Origin: Cytobacillus oceanisediminis 2691
GTDB lineage: Bacteria; Bacillota; Bacilli; Bacillales; Cytobacillaceae
DNA length: 64,000 nt
Assembly (NCBI RefSeq): GCF_000294775.2
Contig: NZ_CP015506.1
Location: 1,153,501-1,217,500 of the forward strand
Direction: 5' to 3'
A model generated the notes under the pieces. It saw only the letters and a list, made by a program, of their open reading frames with translations. It was not told the origin of the DNA and made no database searches. Positions 16,793-25,559 of this stretch are shown here, in pieces (position 1 is the stretch's first letter; each line of letters opens with the position of its first letter). The position numbers were made by a program, and so were the translations under genes.

Positions 16793-16914
16793 TAAGACTC
16801 CCTCCTAAACATTGCTGTTCTTATTATAGTGAAAAACAATGGGAGGCACCACTCGAATTTTGCCGAAAGAAAAAGGACCGGGCATTTTCTTGGCCCAGTC
16901 CTGAAACGTTTAGG

Positions 16915-18378
16915 TTATTTTAAGGATTTTTCAAAGTCAGCAAATTGTTTTTCGATTTCTGCAGATGGCTTTGCAGTTAGAAGGCTTACCACTATGATGG
17001 CAATTAAGCTGGCAGCAAAGCCTGGAATCATTTCATAAAGTACTTCAGATAATCCGGCTTGAGACCAAATGATGACAGTGCTTGCCCCAACAATCATTCC
17101 GGCTAATGCTCCCCATCTTGTCATGCGCTTCCAATATAAGCTAAGAATGATAAGAGGTCCGAAAGCGGATCCGAAACCAGCCCATGCATAACCCACAAGG
17201 TCTAGAATCGTTTCATTTTTCTCCCATGAAATAATCAATGCAATGATAGAAACTAGTAATACAGATAATCTTCCTATTGTAACCAATTCTTTATCTGTAG
17301 CTGAGCGGCGGAAGAACGTTTTATATAAATCTTCCGTCAATGAGCTTGATGTTACAAGCAGCTGTGATGAAATGGTACTCATAATAGCTGCCAGAATGGC
17401 TGAGATTAAGAATCCAGTGATGATCGGGTGGAATAAAACCTCGCCAAGAAGAATGAAAATGGTTTCAGGGTCCTCTATTGAAATGCCTGTATCAGCAACA
17501 TAAGCAATACCCACAAAACCAGTCAGCATAGCGCCAATACTCGAGAAAATCATCCAGCCCATCCCAATGCGGGTGGCTTTCTTGATTTCTTTAACAGAAC
17601 TGATAGCCATAAAGCGGACGATAATATGAGGCTGCCCAAAATAGCCAAGTCCCCAAGCAAAAAGGGAAATGATGCCTAAAAGACTTGTTCCTTTAAAGAT
17701 ATCAAGGAAAGCTGGATTGATTGTTCTTGCAGTATCAATTGCCGGCCCAAATCCGCCTACATGGAAAAGTGTTACTAATGGTACAAGAATGAGGGCGATA
17801 AACATAATCAAACCTTGAACAAAGTCTGTCCAGCTAACCGCAAGAAATCCACCGAATAGTGTATACGCTACTACTACACCTGTAATGATCCATAAACCTG
17901 TGTGGTAATCCAGCCCAAAGGTGCTTTGGAATAATACTCCCCCGGATACCATGCCTGATGATACATAAAAGGTAAAGAAAATTAAGATAACTAATCCTGA
18001 AATCAGGCGCAGAATTTTGGAAGCATCCCCGAAACGGTTTTCTAAATAACCAGGGATCGTAATAGAATCATTGGCTACCTCAGTATACGTGCGAAGCCTA
18101 GGTGCAACATAAAGCCAGTTCGCCCATGCCCCGAGTGTTAAGCCAAGGACAATCCAGGAAGCACTTAGGCCAGTGGCATACATGGCTCCCGGGAGTCCCA
18201 TCAGCAGCCAGCCGCTCATATCGGATGCACCCGCACTTAAAGCGGTTACCGCAGGACCCAGTGTTCGTCCTCCGAGCATGTAGTCTGATAGATTGGAAGT
18301 CCTTTTATAGGCATAATAGCCAATCCAAAGCATCCCAATCATATACACGGTAATGGATATAATTAATGCATAATCCAT
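16915..18378 (-). CDS. putP: Sodium/proline symporter PutP
   Basis: A 487-residue sodium:solute symporter with about 13 membrane helices. The family block SDYMLGGRTLGPAVTALSAG with SASDMSGWLLMG-like sodium-site residues (GASDMSGWLLMGLPGA) and GLGYFGQPHIIVRFMA are diagnostic of PutP/OpuE. Next to proline dehydrogenase and PutR, the role is uptake of proline as nutrient. AAAGGAGG precedes the ATG. About 150 bases with a hairpin separate it from putB. Confidence 0.93.
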   Translation of the reverse strand: MDYALIISITVYMIGMLWIGYYAYKRTSNLSDYMLGGRTLGPAVTALSAGASDMSGWLLMGLPGAMYATGLSASWIVLGLTLGAWANWLYVAPRLRTYTEVANDSITIPGYLENRFGDASKILRLISGLVILIFFTFYVSSGMVSGGVLFQSTFGLDYHTGLWIITGVVVAYTLFGGFLAVSWTDFVQGLIMFIALILVPLVTLFHVGGFGPAIDTARTINPAFLDIFKGTSLLGIISLFAWGLGYFGQPHIIVRFMAISSVKEIKKATRIGMGWMIFSSIGAMLTGFVGIAYVADTGISIEDPETIFILLGEVLFHPIITGFLISAILAAIMSTISSQLLVTSSSLTEDLYKTFFRRSATDKELVTIGRLSVLLVSIIALIISWEKNETILDLVGYAWAGFGSAFGPLIILSLYWKRMTRWGALAGMIVGASTVIIWSQAGLSEVLYEMIPGFAASLIAIIVVSLLTAKPSAEIEKQFADFEKSLK

Positions 18379-18427
18379 TTGTAAGCCTCCTTTTTGTTAG
18401 TTTACAAATATTTAGATAAAATAAGCG

Positions 18428-18455
18428 ATGAGAAAGCAGTGGGCTGCTTTCTCAT
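18428..18455 (-). terminator. Hairpin between putB and putP
   Basis: ATGAGAAAGCAG and its exact complement form a 12-bp stem with a four-base loop. On the minus strand it is followed by a weak CGCTTATTTTAT tract, so it may be a partial terminator or a transcript-stabilising stem. Confidence 0.6.
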
Positions 18456-18531
18456 TACTTAGAAATCACAAATGGTTGGTTATTATTATAGCTGTATTTT
18501 ATTGTTTTGGAAGAAAAATAATTTTAAAGTT

Positions 18532-19449
18532 TTACTTTTTGAAAATGCCCTTAAAAGCAAAAGCAATATTAGCAGGGCGTTCAGCGAGCCTTCTCATGAA
18601 ATATCCATACCAGTCCATTCCGTATGGTACATAGACACGCATCTTATAGCCTTGCTTCGCCAGTTCCAGCTGTGTTTTATTCCTCATGCCATAGAGCATT
18701 TGGAATTCAAAGCGATCGTTTGGAATGTTATGCTTCTTTGCCAATTCTTTTGTGTACTCAATGATCTGATCATCGTGGGAAGCTATTGCTGTATAATTTC
18801 CGTTTAACAGACTTTGCTCAATTAATTTCTTATAGTTTTCATCTACATCTGTCTTTTCAGGAAAAGCATGCTCCGGTGATTCTTTATAAGCACCTTTTAC
18901 CATTCTTAAAAAAGGCTGATATTTCCCCAAATCCTCGAGGTCCTTTTCAGTCCGATACAGGTAAGCCTGCAGAACTGTACTTACACAGCTGTACTTCTCT
19001 TTAAACTGCTTAAACAAATCGATAGTGGCCTGGCAGCGCGGTACATCCTCCATATCAATTGTCACCATAATTTTATGCTTCTCGGCAGTATCAAGAATTC
19101 TTGTCATGTTTTTCACAACAAGATCACGATCGATATCCAGACCAAGAGAGGTCATTTTTAGGGATACCTGTGAATCAAGTCCTTCTTTGCTGATCATTTC
19201 AATGGTTGAAATACATTCCTCTGTCCGTTCATTAGCCACTTCAACAGAATCAACAAATTCTCCCAAATGGTCCACTGTTACAGAAAGTCCTTGATTATTC
19301 AGATCTCTGATAAAGCGGACGCTGCTTTTGAAATCAACCCCTCCAATTAATTTACCTGCCGCAAAACTTCCGCCTCTGTTCTGGGCAATTTTATTCAGTA
19401 AGCTATTTTTTGATAAATATAGAAAAAAGTCTCTTGTAATCGCTTCCAT
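18532..19449 (-). CDS. putB: Proline dehydrogenase
   Basis: A 305-residue monofunctional FAD-dependent proline dehydrogenase (PutB/FadM type), oxidising L-proline to pyrroline-5-carboxylate. Conserved blocks include LSVTVDHLGEFV, TSLGLDIDRDL, VTIDMED, LQAYLYRTEKDL, LRMVKGAYKE, FEFQMLYGMR and RVYVPYGMDWYGYFMRRLAE at the end. The ATG at 19449 matches the start of the B. subtilis protein (ITRDFFLYLSK); GGAGGTG is 11 bases ahead. Unlike B. subtilis, no pyrroline-5-carboxylate dehydrogenase gene (putC) lies between putB and putP, so that step must be encoded elsewhere. Confidence 0.93.
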   Translation of the reverse strand: MEAITRDFFLYLSKNSLLNKIAQNRGGSFAAGKLIGGVDFKSSVRFIRDLNNQGLSVTVDHLGEFVDSVEVANERTEECISTIEMISKEGLDSQVSLKMTSLGLDIDRDLVVKNMTRILDTAEKHKIMVTIDMEDVPRCQATIDLFKQFKEKYSCVSTVLQAYLYRTEKDLEDLGKYQPFLRMVKGAYKESPEHAFPEKTDVDENYKKLIEQSLLNGNYTAIASHDDQIIEYTKELAKKHNIPNDRFEFQMLYGMRNKTQLELAKQGYKMRVYVPYGMDWYGYFMRRLAERPANIAFAFKGIFKK

Positions 19450-19673
19450 TTCTTCCGGCACCTCCAATGGTTATATCTTTAGATTAATCTTACAATTCTG
19501 TGACAAGTTACGACAATGTTCATAAAAAACAAAGATTCTATATTTCTATTGTTGACAGAAGACAATGAAAGGCTGCATTTTCCAGACGATGAAACATCTG
19601 CTTCAGTTCCAGGCAACTTCCGCTTTCCGTTGTCAATTAATATGTAAGAAAAGTTTCCATATTATTGTTTACA

Positions 19674-19704
19674 TTGACAAGCATTTGTATTTAAATAGTA
19701 ATAT
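19674..19704 (+). promoter_or_regulatory. Probable sigma-A promoter of the liv operon
   Basis: A perfect TTGACA at 19674-19679 is followed 17-19 bases later by AGTAAT/TAATAT. It lies about 45 bases before the livJ-like start. The rest of the 300-base gap to putB contains no other clear element; the putB promoter was not resolved. Confidence 0.6.
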
Positions 19705-19748
19705 AGTTTTGAATATTTACTTATTTCTGATAACGGGGGTTAGAGAAA

Positions 19749-20903
19749 ATGAGAAAGCAGTTAAAGAAATTTGCGCAATTTACAGCATTGTCCAGTTTGC
19801 TTGTCCTCTCTGCATGCGGCGGCAATCAGGCAGCAGGGGATGAGGATGGGGAAAGCAGCGGAGGAGCAGTTAAAGCCGACATTGGAGTTATTTCTTATAT
19901 CAGCGGGCCGGGTGCAGCTTATGGCGAAGCAATCACAAATGGCTTAAAGCTCGCACAGGAAGAAATCAACGGCAAGGGTGAAGTCGAGATAAACCTTGTT
20001 ATAGAAGATTCCGCCGGCAAGCAGGATCAGGCATTGACAGCAGCACAAAAGCTTATGAATTCAGAGAATGTGACAGGCATTATCGGGCCTACATTAAGTA
20101 CAGAAATGAATGTAGTTGGTCCAGAAGCCGATCTGAACGGGGTACCGATTATGGGGACTTCAACAACTGCAGAAGGGATTCCGCAAATTGGGGACTATGT
20201 CTTCCGAAACTCGCTGCCTGAAGCATTGGCGATTCCTGCTTCAATAGATAAAGCCATTGAGAAATATGATGCTAAAAAAGTAGCAATTCTATATGGAAAT
20301 GATGATGTTTTTACAAAATCCGGCTTTGACACGATGAAAAAAGCAGCAGAAGAGAAGGGGCTTGAAATCTTAACGATTGAAACGTTCCAAAAAGGACAAT
20401 CAGACTATAATGCGCAATTGACGAAAATTAAAGGTTTAAAGCCAGACCTTATTCTGGCCTCGGCTCTATACAATGAAGGTGCAGTCATAATGGATCAGGC
20501 AAGGAAAATGGGCATTGATGTCCCGTTTGTAGGAGGAAACGGCTTCAATTCTCCTGAGGTCATCAATATAGCAGGGGATGCAGCAAATGGACTGATTGTG
20601 GCAACTCCATGGTATGGTGAAAAAGAAGATGATAAGGTCAAGGAATTTGTCGGTAAGTATGAGGAAGAATACGGCAAAAAGCCTGACCAATTTGCAGCAC
20701 AGGCTTACGATGCACTATACATTATGGCTGAAGCATTAAAAAATGCGGGTGAAGCTGATCGTGATGCACTTCGTGATGCTTTGGCCGAAATCCAAGGCTT
20801 TAATGGAATCCTTGGGGAGTTCTCTTTTGATGAAGAAGGGGATGTCGTAATGGATCCGACCGTTTTGGTTATCGAAGGCGGGGCATTTAAGGAATTTAAT
20901 TAA
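19749..20903 (+). CDS. livJ: Branched-chain amino acid type ABC binding lipoprotein
   Basis: A 384-residue periplasmic-binding-fold lipoprotein (Leu/Ile/Val-binding family). The lipobox LSAC places the lipid-bearing Cys at residue 23. Family features include VISYISGPGAAYGEAITNGL, GIIGPTLSTE and KPDQFAAQAYDALYIM. GGGGGTTAG precedes the ATG. It heads a five-gene import operon with two permeases and two ATPases. In this family substrates range from branched-chain amino acids to amides and urea, so exact specificity is uncertain. Confidence 0.9.
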   Translation: MRKQLKKFAQFTALSSLLVLSACGGNQAAGDEDGESSGGAVKADIGVISYISGPGAAYGEAITNGLKLAQEEINGKGEVEINLVIEDSAGKQDQALTAAQKLMNSENVTGIIGPTLSTEMNVVGPEADLNGVPIMGTSTTAEGIPQIGDYVFRNSLPEALAIPASIDKAIEKYDAKKVAILYGNDDVFTKSGFDTMKKAAEEKGLEILTIETFQKGQSDYNAQLTKIKGLKPDLILASALYNEGAVIMDQARKMGIDVPFVGGNGFNSPEVINIAGDAANGLIVATPWYGEKEDDKVKEFVGKYEEEYGKKPDQFAAQAYDALYIMAEALKNAGEADRDALRDALAEIQGFNGILGEFSFDEEGDVVMDPTVLVIEGGAFKEFN

Positions 20904-20919
20904 GAAAGCTGCAAAAGTG

Positions 20920-20953
20920 AAGCTCTGGCGCTATCAGTGCCAGAGCTTACTTT
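20920..20953 (+). terminator. Hairpin between livJ and livH (attenuator)
   Basis: AAGCTCTGGC and GCCAGAGCTT form a perfect 10-bp stem with a nine-base loop, followed by ACTTTT. It probably reduces but does not stop transcription into the permease genes. Confidence 0.7.
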
Positions 20954-20995
20954 TAAGAAAATGATTCATATAAATAAAGTTAGTAGGTGAATACC

Positions 20996-21871
20996 GTGTT
21001 AATTGAACAATTAATAAACGGAATTACCCTTGGCAGCATTTATGCCATCGTTGCACTTGGGTTTACATTGGTTTTCGGGGTGCTTGGCATTATCAATATG
21101 GCACACGGAGAAATCTTTATGTTCGGGGCCTTCATTGGTGTTGTTGTCACTTCCACATTCAAAGGGCCGCTTTGGCTGGCCTTTATGGCAGCGATTTTGG
21201 TAACTGCCGCAATGGGATATCTGCTTGAGCGATTTGCCCTGAGACCTCTCAGGAATAAACAGGGAGTATCCCATCTGGCGCCATTGATCAGTACCATTGG
21301 TGTTTCGATACTGCTGGAGAACCTGTCGCACCATATTTTTGGTCCAGGCAACCATCCTTTCCGTGCTTCTTTTGCGGAAATAAGTTTCCAGATTGGTTCG
21401 ATAACCGTATATCTTGTGCAGATTGTTATCTTTATCATTTCTGTCCTTCTCATGTACGCCCTTTCTTTTTGGCTAGGCAAAACAAAGGCAGGAAAAGCCT
21501 TAAGGGCAACTGCTGAAAATCTTGAAACTGCAAGCCTGCTTGGTGTTGATGTGAAAAGAACGATTACGATGACTGTTATTATCGCATCTGCGATGGGCGG
21601 GATTGCCGGGATCCTGGTCGGAATGGCATTTAACTCTGTTACCCCTCAGATGGGATTATCCATTGGGCTAAAAGGACTTGCCATCATCATTCTTGGCGGC
21701 ATGGGGAATGTCAAGGGAGCGATGGCCGGAGGCCTTATCCTTGGCTTGGCGGAAACCTTTGTCGTTGTTTACGGCAATTCGGGATACAAGGATGCAATAG
21801 CTTTTGCGGCAATTATCGTCATCCTTCTCATCAGGCCGCAGGGGTTGTTTGGCCAAAAAATTTCAGCGTAA
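20996..21871 (+). CDS. livH: Branched-chain amino acid type ABC permease LivH
   Basis: A LivH-family integral membrane protein of 291 residues with about eight hydrophobic helices. The N-terminus IEQLINGITLGSIYAIVALG and GVLGIINMAHGEIFMFGAF are diagnostic, and the cytoplasmic loop GKALRATAENLETASLLGVD contacts the ATPase. I chose the GTG at 20996 because AGTAGGTG is seven bases ahead; an in-frame GTG at 20987 overlaps that ribosome site. The downstream livM gene begins 12 bases later. Confidence 0.9.
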   Translation: MLIEQLINGITLGSIYAIVALGFTLVFGVLGIINMAHGEIFMFGAFIGVVVTSTFKGPLWLAFMAAILVTAAMGYLLERFALRPLRNKQGVSHLAPLISTIGVSILLENLSHHIFGPGNHPFRASFAEISFQIGSITVYLVQIVIFIISVLLMYALSFWLGKTKAGKALRATAENLETASLLGVDVKRTITMTVIIASAMGGIAGILVGMAFNSVTPQMGLSIGLKGLAIIILGGMGNVKGAMAGGLILGLAETFVVVYGNSGYKDAIAFAAIIVILLIRPQGLFGQKISA

Positions 21872-21883
21872 GAAGGTGAACTC

Positions 21884-22861
21884 ATGCTTGCAGAATTAAT
21901 AAATCCATATTATTTACAGGTAGCTTCTTTTATATTAATCAACATTATTTTAGGGGTAAGTATATATATTACTCTATCAACTGGTCAGCTCTCGCTTGCC
22001 AATGCAGGATTTATGGGGATCGGTGCCTATACATCGGCCCTTCTGACGCTGAACTTTGACCTTCCTATTATTGTGGGGATACTTTCGGGCACTTTATTGG
22101 CGGGTTTATTCGGAATCCTTATCGGGATACCGACATTAAGGCTTCAGGGGGTTTATCTCGCCATTGTGACTCTCGGGTTTGGAGAGGTTATCCGGGTTAT
22201 TTTTGTAAACTGGGAGTCTATGACAAAGGGAGCTGTAGGCTTATCAGGCATTCCTCATATGGGCCGTGAACTGCTGAATACTTTAAAAGAATTTGGCTTT
22301 GATCCGAAAATACTTGGACTCCAAAATAACCAGTTTGTTTTTCTAGCTATTTTCCTCATTTTGTTAGGGGTTACAATCAGCATACTCACGTTTTTCAGAA
22401 GGCAGAACCGCTCCAGAGTGGGACGGGCTTTCGCAGCGATTAAGCTGGATGAAAAAGCAGCAGAGTCAATGGGAATCAATATTACTTATTATAAAGTCCT
22501 GGCATTTGCACAGGGGGCACTGGTAGCCGGATTTGCAGGTGCATTATTTGCACATGTTCTTGCCTACATAAGTCCTGCCGATTTTGCCTATCACCGTGCG
22601 GTTGAGATACTGATTTTCGCAGTTTTTGGAGGAAGCGAAGTAATTTGGGGACCGGTGTTTGGAGCGCTCTTCTTAACTGTAATGCCCGAAGTGCTCAGGT
22701 TTATAAGCGAATACCGCTACATGATTTACGGTCTGATCATTATTATTATGATGGCTGTCCGGCCACAGGGATTAATTGATGTAAATATTTTAAATTGGCT
22801 CAAGCTTAAAGCATCAAAGAGGAGGCAAAAGCATGGTACTTCAAATCAAAAAAGCATGTAA
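21884..22861 (+). CDS. livM: Branched-chain amino acid type ABC permease LivM
   Basis: A 325-residue permease of the LivM family. GQLSLANAGFMGIGAYTSAL near the N-terminus and GRAFAAIKLDEKAAESMGIN (coupling loop) are characteristic. AGAAGGTGA precedes the ATG. Its last 29 bases overlap the start of livG, so the two are translationally coupled. The C-terminus is basic (KLKASKRRQKHG). Confidence 0.92.
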   Translation: MLAELINPYYLQVASFILINIILGVSIYITLSTGQLSLANAGFMGIGAYTSALLTLNFDLPIIVGILSGTLLAGLFGILIGIPTLRLQGVYLAIVTLGFGEVIRVIFVNWESMTKGAVGLSGIPHMGRELLNTLKEFGFDPKILGLQNNQFVFLAIFLILLGVTISILTFFRRQNRSRVGRAFAAIKLDEKAAESMGINITYYKVLAFAQGALVAGFAGALFAHVLAYISPADFAYHRAVEILIFAVFGGSEVIWGPVFGALFLTVMPEVLRFISEYRYMIYGLIIIIMMAVRPQGLIDVNILNWLKLKASKRRQKHGTSNQKSM

Positions 22862-23606
22862 AAACTTTGGCGGGCTGAGTGCCCTGTCTGATGTCTCGTT
22901 CTCTATTAACCGGGGTGAGATCTTTGGGCTGATCGGTCCAAACGGAGCCGGGAAGACAACGATGTTCAATCTGATTACATCGATGTTTACGCCTACCTCA
23001 GGCGAGATTATCTTTAATGAAGACAATATCAATGGCTTAAAGCCGCACCTTATCACGAAAAAAGGCATTTGCAGAACATTCCAGAATATTCGCTTGTTTC
23101 CCCAGATGACAGCAGAAGAAAATGTGATGGTTGGGGAGCATTGCCGGAGTAAATCCGGGGTGTTCAGCAGTGTATTCAGGACAAAATCACAGCGGAAAGA
23201 AGAAGAAAGAATCCGCAGCAAAGCGAATGAACTATTAGAGTTTGTTGGGCTGGGAGGTTTTGCGGATATTGTTTCTGACAGCCTGGCATACGGCCAGCAA
23301 AGAAGGCTGGAAATTGCCAGGGCACTGGCAAGCTCTCCTCAGCTGCTGCTTCTGGATGAACCGGCAGCCGGAATGAACGAAACAGAAACAAGCGAATTAT
23401 TTCATCTCATCAAAAAAATTCAGGAACAAGGCGTTACCGTCCTGCTGATTGAGCATGATATGCCGCTTGTCATGAAATTATGCGACCGTATTGCCGTGCT
23501 AAACTTCGGCAAGAAGATTGCTGAAGGAACACCTGCTGAAATCCAAAATAATTCGGATGTCATCGAAGCCTATCTCGGCAGTGAGGAGGAAGATTTGTAT
23601 GCTTAA
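22833..23606 (+). CDS. livG: Branched-chain amino acid type ABC ATPase LivG
   Basis: A 257-residue ATPase. Walker A is GPNGAGKTT, the Q-loop lies in RTFQNIRLFPQMTAEEN, the signature is unusual for ABC proteins in reading LAYGQQRRLEIARAL as is normal for LivG, Walker B is LLLLDEPAAGMNE and the switch His is in LLIEHDM. AGGAGG precedes the ATG, which is inside the end of livM; its own end overlaps livF by eight bases. Confidence 0.93.
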   Translation: MVLQIKKACKNFGGLSALSDVSFSINRGEIFGLIGPNGAGKTTMFNLITSMFTPTSGEIIFNEDNINGLKPHLITKKGICRTFQNIRLFPQMTAEENVMVGEHCRSKSGVFSSVFRTKSQRKEEERIRSKANELLEFVGLGGFADIVSDSLAYGQQRRLEIARALASSPQLLLLDEPAAGMNETETSELFHLIKKIQEQGVTVLLIEHDMPLVMKLCDRIAVLNFGKKIAEGTPAEIQNNSDVIEAYLGSEEEDLYA

Positions 23607-24309
23607 GGTAAACGGGATTAACGCCTTTTATGGAAAAATCCAGGTTCTGAAAAGCATCAGCCTCGAAGTGGAAGAAGGCAGTATTGTTACGATACTTGGC
23701 GCAAACGGAGCAGGAAAGACAACGACTATGAAGACCATTTCCGGATTGCTCAAGCCTCAAGCCGGCAGCATTCAATTTCAGGGGCAGGATGTAACGGGAC
23801 TGCGGCCGGACCAGCTGCTGCGCAAAGGGATTGCCCTTGTTCCGGAAGGCCGCCAGATTCTTTCAGGAATGACAGTGCTTGAAAATCTTGAGATGGGAGC
23901 TTACCATCGGAAGGACAATGAAATTGACCAGGATATTAAGAATGTAATGGAACGTTTCCCAATCCTTGAAGAAAGGCAGAAGCAGCTTGGAGGAACATTA
24001 TCCGGGGGCCAGCAGCAGATGCTGGCCATTGCGAGAGCGATCCTCAGCAAACCAAAGCTGCTTCTTCTTGACGAACCTTCAATGGGGCTGGCCCCTCTAA
24101 TAGTGGCAGATATCTTTAAAATTATTAAAGAAATTAACGAAGCAGGCACAACTGTTCTTCTGGTGGAGCAGAATGCAAGACAGGCACTAAAAATATCCGA
24201 TTATGGGTATGTCCTGGAAACAGGGAAAATGGTTGCTGAGGGAAGCTCACAAAAGCTCCTGAATGACCCTAGAATCATGGAAGCTTACCTGGGGCGGAAA
24301 TCAAGCTAA
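23599..24309 (+). CDS. livF: Branched-chain amino acid type ABC ATPase LivF
   Basis: A 236-residue ATPase, second of the pair. Walker A is GANGAGKTT, signature LSGGQQQMLAIARAI, Walker B LLLLDEPSMGLAP, switch His replaced as usual for LivF by Gln in LLVEQNAR. GAGGAGG precedes the ATG at 23599; a longer frame starting at 23518 lies entirely within livG and has no support. It closes the operon before a terminator. Confidence 0.93.
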   Translation: MLKVNGINAFYGKIQVLKSISLEVEEGSIVTILGANGAGKTTTMKTISGLLKPQAGSIQFQGQDVTGLRPDQLLRKGIALVPEGRQILSGMTVLENLEMGAYHRKDNEIDQDIKNVMERFPILEERQKQLGGTLSGGQQQMLAIARAILSKPKLLLLDEPSMGLAPLIVADIFKIIKEINEAGTTVLLVEQNARQALKISDYGYVLETGKMVAEGSSQKLLNDPRIMEAYLGRKSS

Positions 24310-24311
24310 CA

Positions 24312-24350
24312 ATAAAAGGCCGAATCTTTAGATTTGGCCTTTTATATTTT
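24312..24350 (+). terminator. Rho-independent terminator of the liv operon
   Basis: ATAAAAGGCCGAATC pairs with GATTTGGCCTTTTAT (one wobble) around a TTTA loop, followed by ATTTTT. Confidence 0.85.
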
Positions 24351-24414
24351 TACCTATTGGATTATGGTAAAATCGGTTGAGAAAAGATTTATTTCTGCAA
24401 AAACCGGAGGACAA

Positions 24415-25395
24415 ATGAAAAAGGTAAAGAAGATTTTAAAACGGCTGATCATAATCTTATTAATTCTCGGCGCATTTATGTTTTTAAACAACACCTCCCT
24501 GCTTACAAAAGAAAGAAATGATAAGCCGCTGCTTCTCGCCCATAGAGGAATGGCCCAGACCTTTCATATGGAAGGGATAACAGGGGAGACCTGTACGGCT
24601 GAAAGAATTTACGAGCCTGAGCATTCCTTTCTTGAGAATACGATTCCTTCCATGGAAGCAGCTTTTGCGGCTGGTGCAGATGCAGTTGAACTGGATATTC
24701 AGCTTACAAAGGATGGACAGTTTGCGGTATTCCATGATTGGACGCTGGAATGCCGGACAAATGCAAAGGGAAATACCAGAGATTATACAATGAAGGAATT
24801 AAAAAAGCTGGACATTGGATATGGCTACACAGCTGATAATGGAAAAACCTATCCGTTTCGCGGTAAAGGAATCGGGATGATGCCAAGCCTTGATGAAGTC
24901 ATGAAAGAGTTTCCGGAAGGAGATTTCTTAATCCATATTAAAAGCAACGATCCCCAAGAAGGAGAAAAGCTTGCTGAATACCTGTCCATGTTTTCAGAAG
25001 ACAGATTGGAGAAAATATCTGTTTATGGAGGAGACGAACCTATTGCTGCTCTGATAGAAGAAATGCCTGCAATGAGGGTGATGTCCAAGGCAACTTTGAA
25101 AGAATGCCTTCTCCCTTATTTAGGAACGGGGTGGACAGGATATGTTCCAAACTCCTGCCATAACACACAGCTTCATATTCCTGAATCATATACAAAGCTG
25201 TTATGGGGCTGGCCAAATAAGTTCTTGAATCGAATGGATGATGCAGGCACAAGAGTTATTGTGGTTGCAGGGGACGGGAGCTGGTCGGAAGGATTTGACA
25301 GACCGGAAGACATGGAACGGCTGCCTGATGATTATTCAGGAGGCATATGGACAAACAGGATCGACCTGATTGCCCCCATATATAAGAATGAATAG
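24415..25395 (+). CDS. Glycerophosphodiester phosphodiesterase, membrane-anchored
   Basis: A 326-residue GDPD-family enzyme that hydrolyses glycerophosphodiesters to glycerol-3-phosphate and an alcohol. An N-terminal helix (RLIIILLILGAFMFL) anchors it to the outer face of the membrane. The catalytic elements are LAHRGMAQ (His and Arg), the Glu-Asn of HSFLENTIPS, ELDIQLTKDGQFAVFHD (metal Glu/Asp and second His). The ATG at 24415 has CGGAGGAC ahead; longer starts overlap the liv terminator. It is transcribed alone between terminators. Confidence 0.9.
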   Translation: MKKVKKILKRLIIILLILGAFMFLNNTSLLTKERNDKPLLLAHRGMAQTFHMEGITGETCTAERIYEPEHSFLENTIPSMEAAFAAGADAVELDIQLTKDGQFAVFHDWTLECRTNAKGNTRDYTMKELKKLDIGYGYTADNGKTYPFRGKGIGMMPSLDEVMKEFPEGDFLIHIKSNDPQEGEKLAEYLSMFSEDRLEKISVYGGDEPIAALIEEMPAMRVMSKATLKECLLPYLGTGWTGYVPNSCHNTQLHIPESYTKLLWGWPNKFLNRMDDAGTRVIVVAGDGSWSEGFDRPEDMERLPDDYSGGIWTNRIDLIAPIYKNE

Positions 25396-25396
25396 G

Positions 25397-25422
25397 CGCT
25401 TGGTCTGATCCAGGCGTTTTTT
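25397..25422 (+). terminator. Rho-independent terminator of the phosphodiesterase gene
   Basis: CGCTTGG and CCAGGCG pair (one wobble) around a six-base loop, followed by TTTTTT. Confidence 0.75.
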
Positions 25423-25559
25423 AATTTTTTTAATGGAATTATTTAAAAATTTTGTAAAAAGGATTATGATATTAATAGGTTTATTTAGTTTGCCGAAGGA
25501 TTTTAGTTGTCTTATTATACATATATTATAAATTGCAATTACAGCTTGGGGGACTATAA

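Noticed and set aside
19450-19748. Riboswitch or T-box leader before the liv genes
   Set aside because: No T-box sequence, aptamer-like fold or terminator hairpin was seen between the promoter and the start codon.
22841-23221. 126-residue open frame on the minus strand
   Set aside because: It is antisense to livG, which has complete ATPase motifs.
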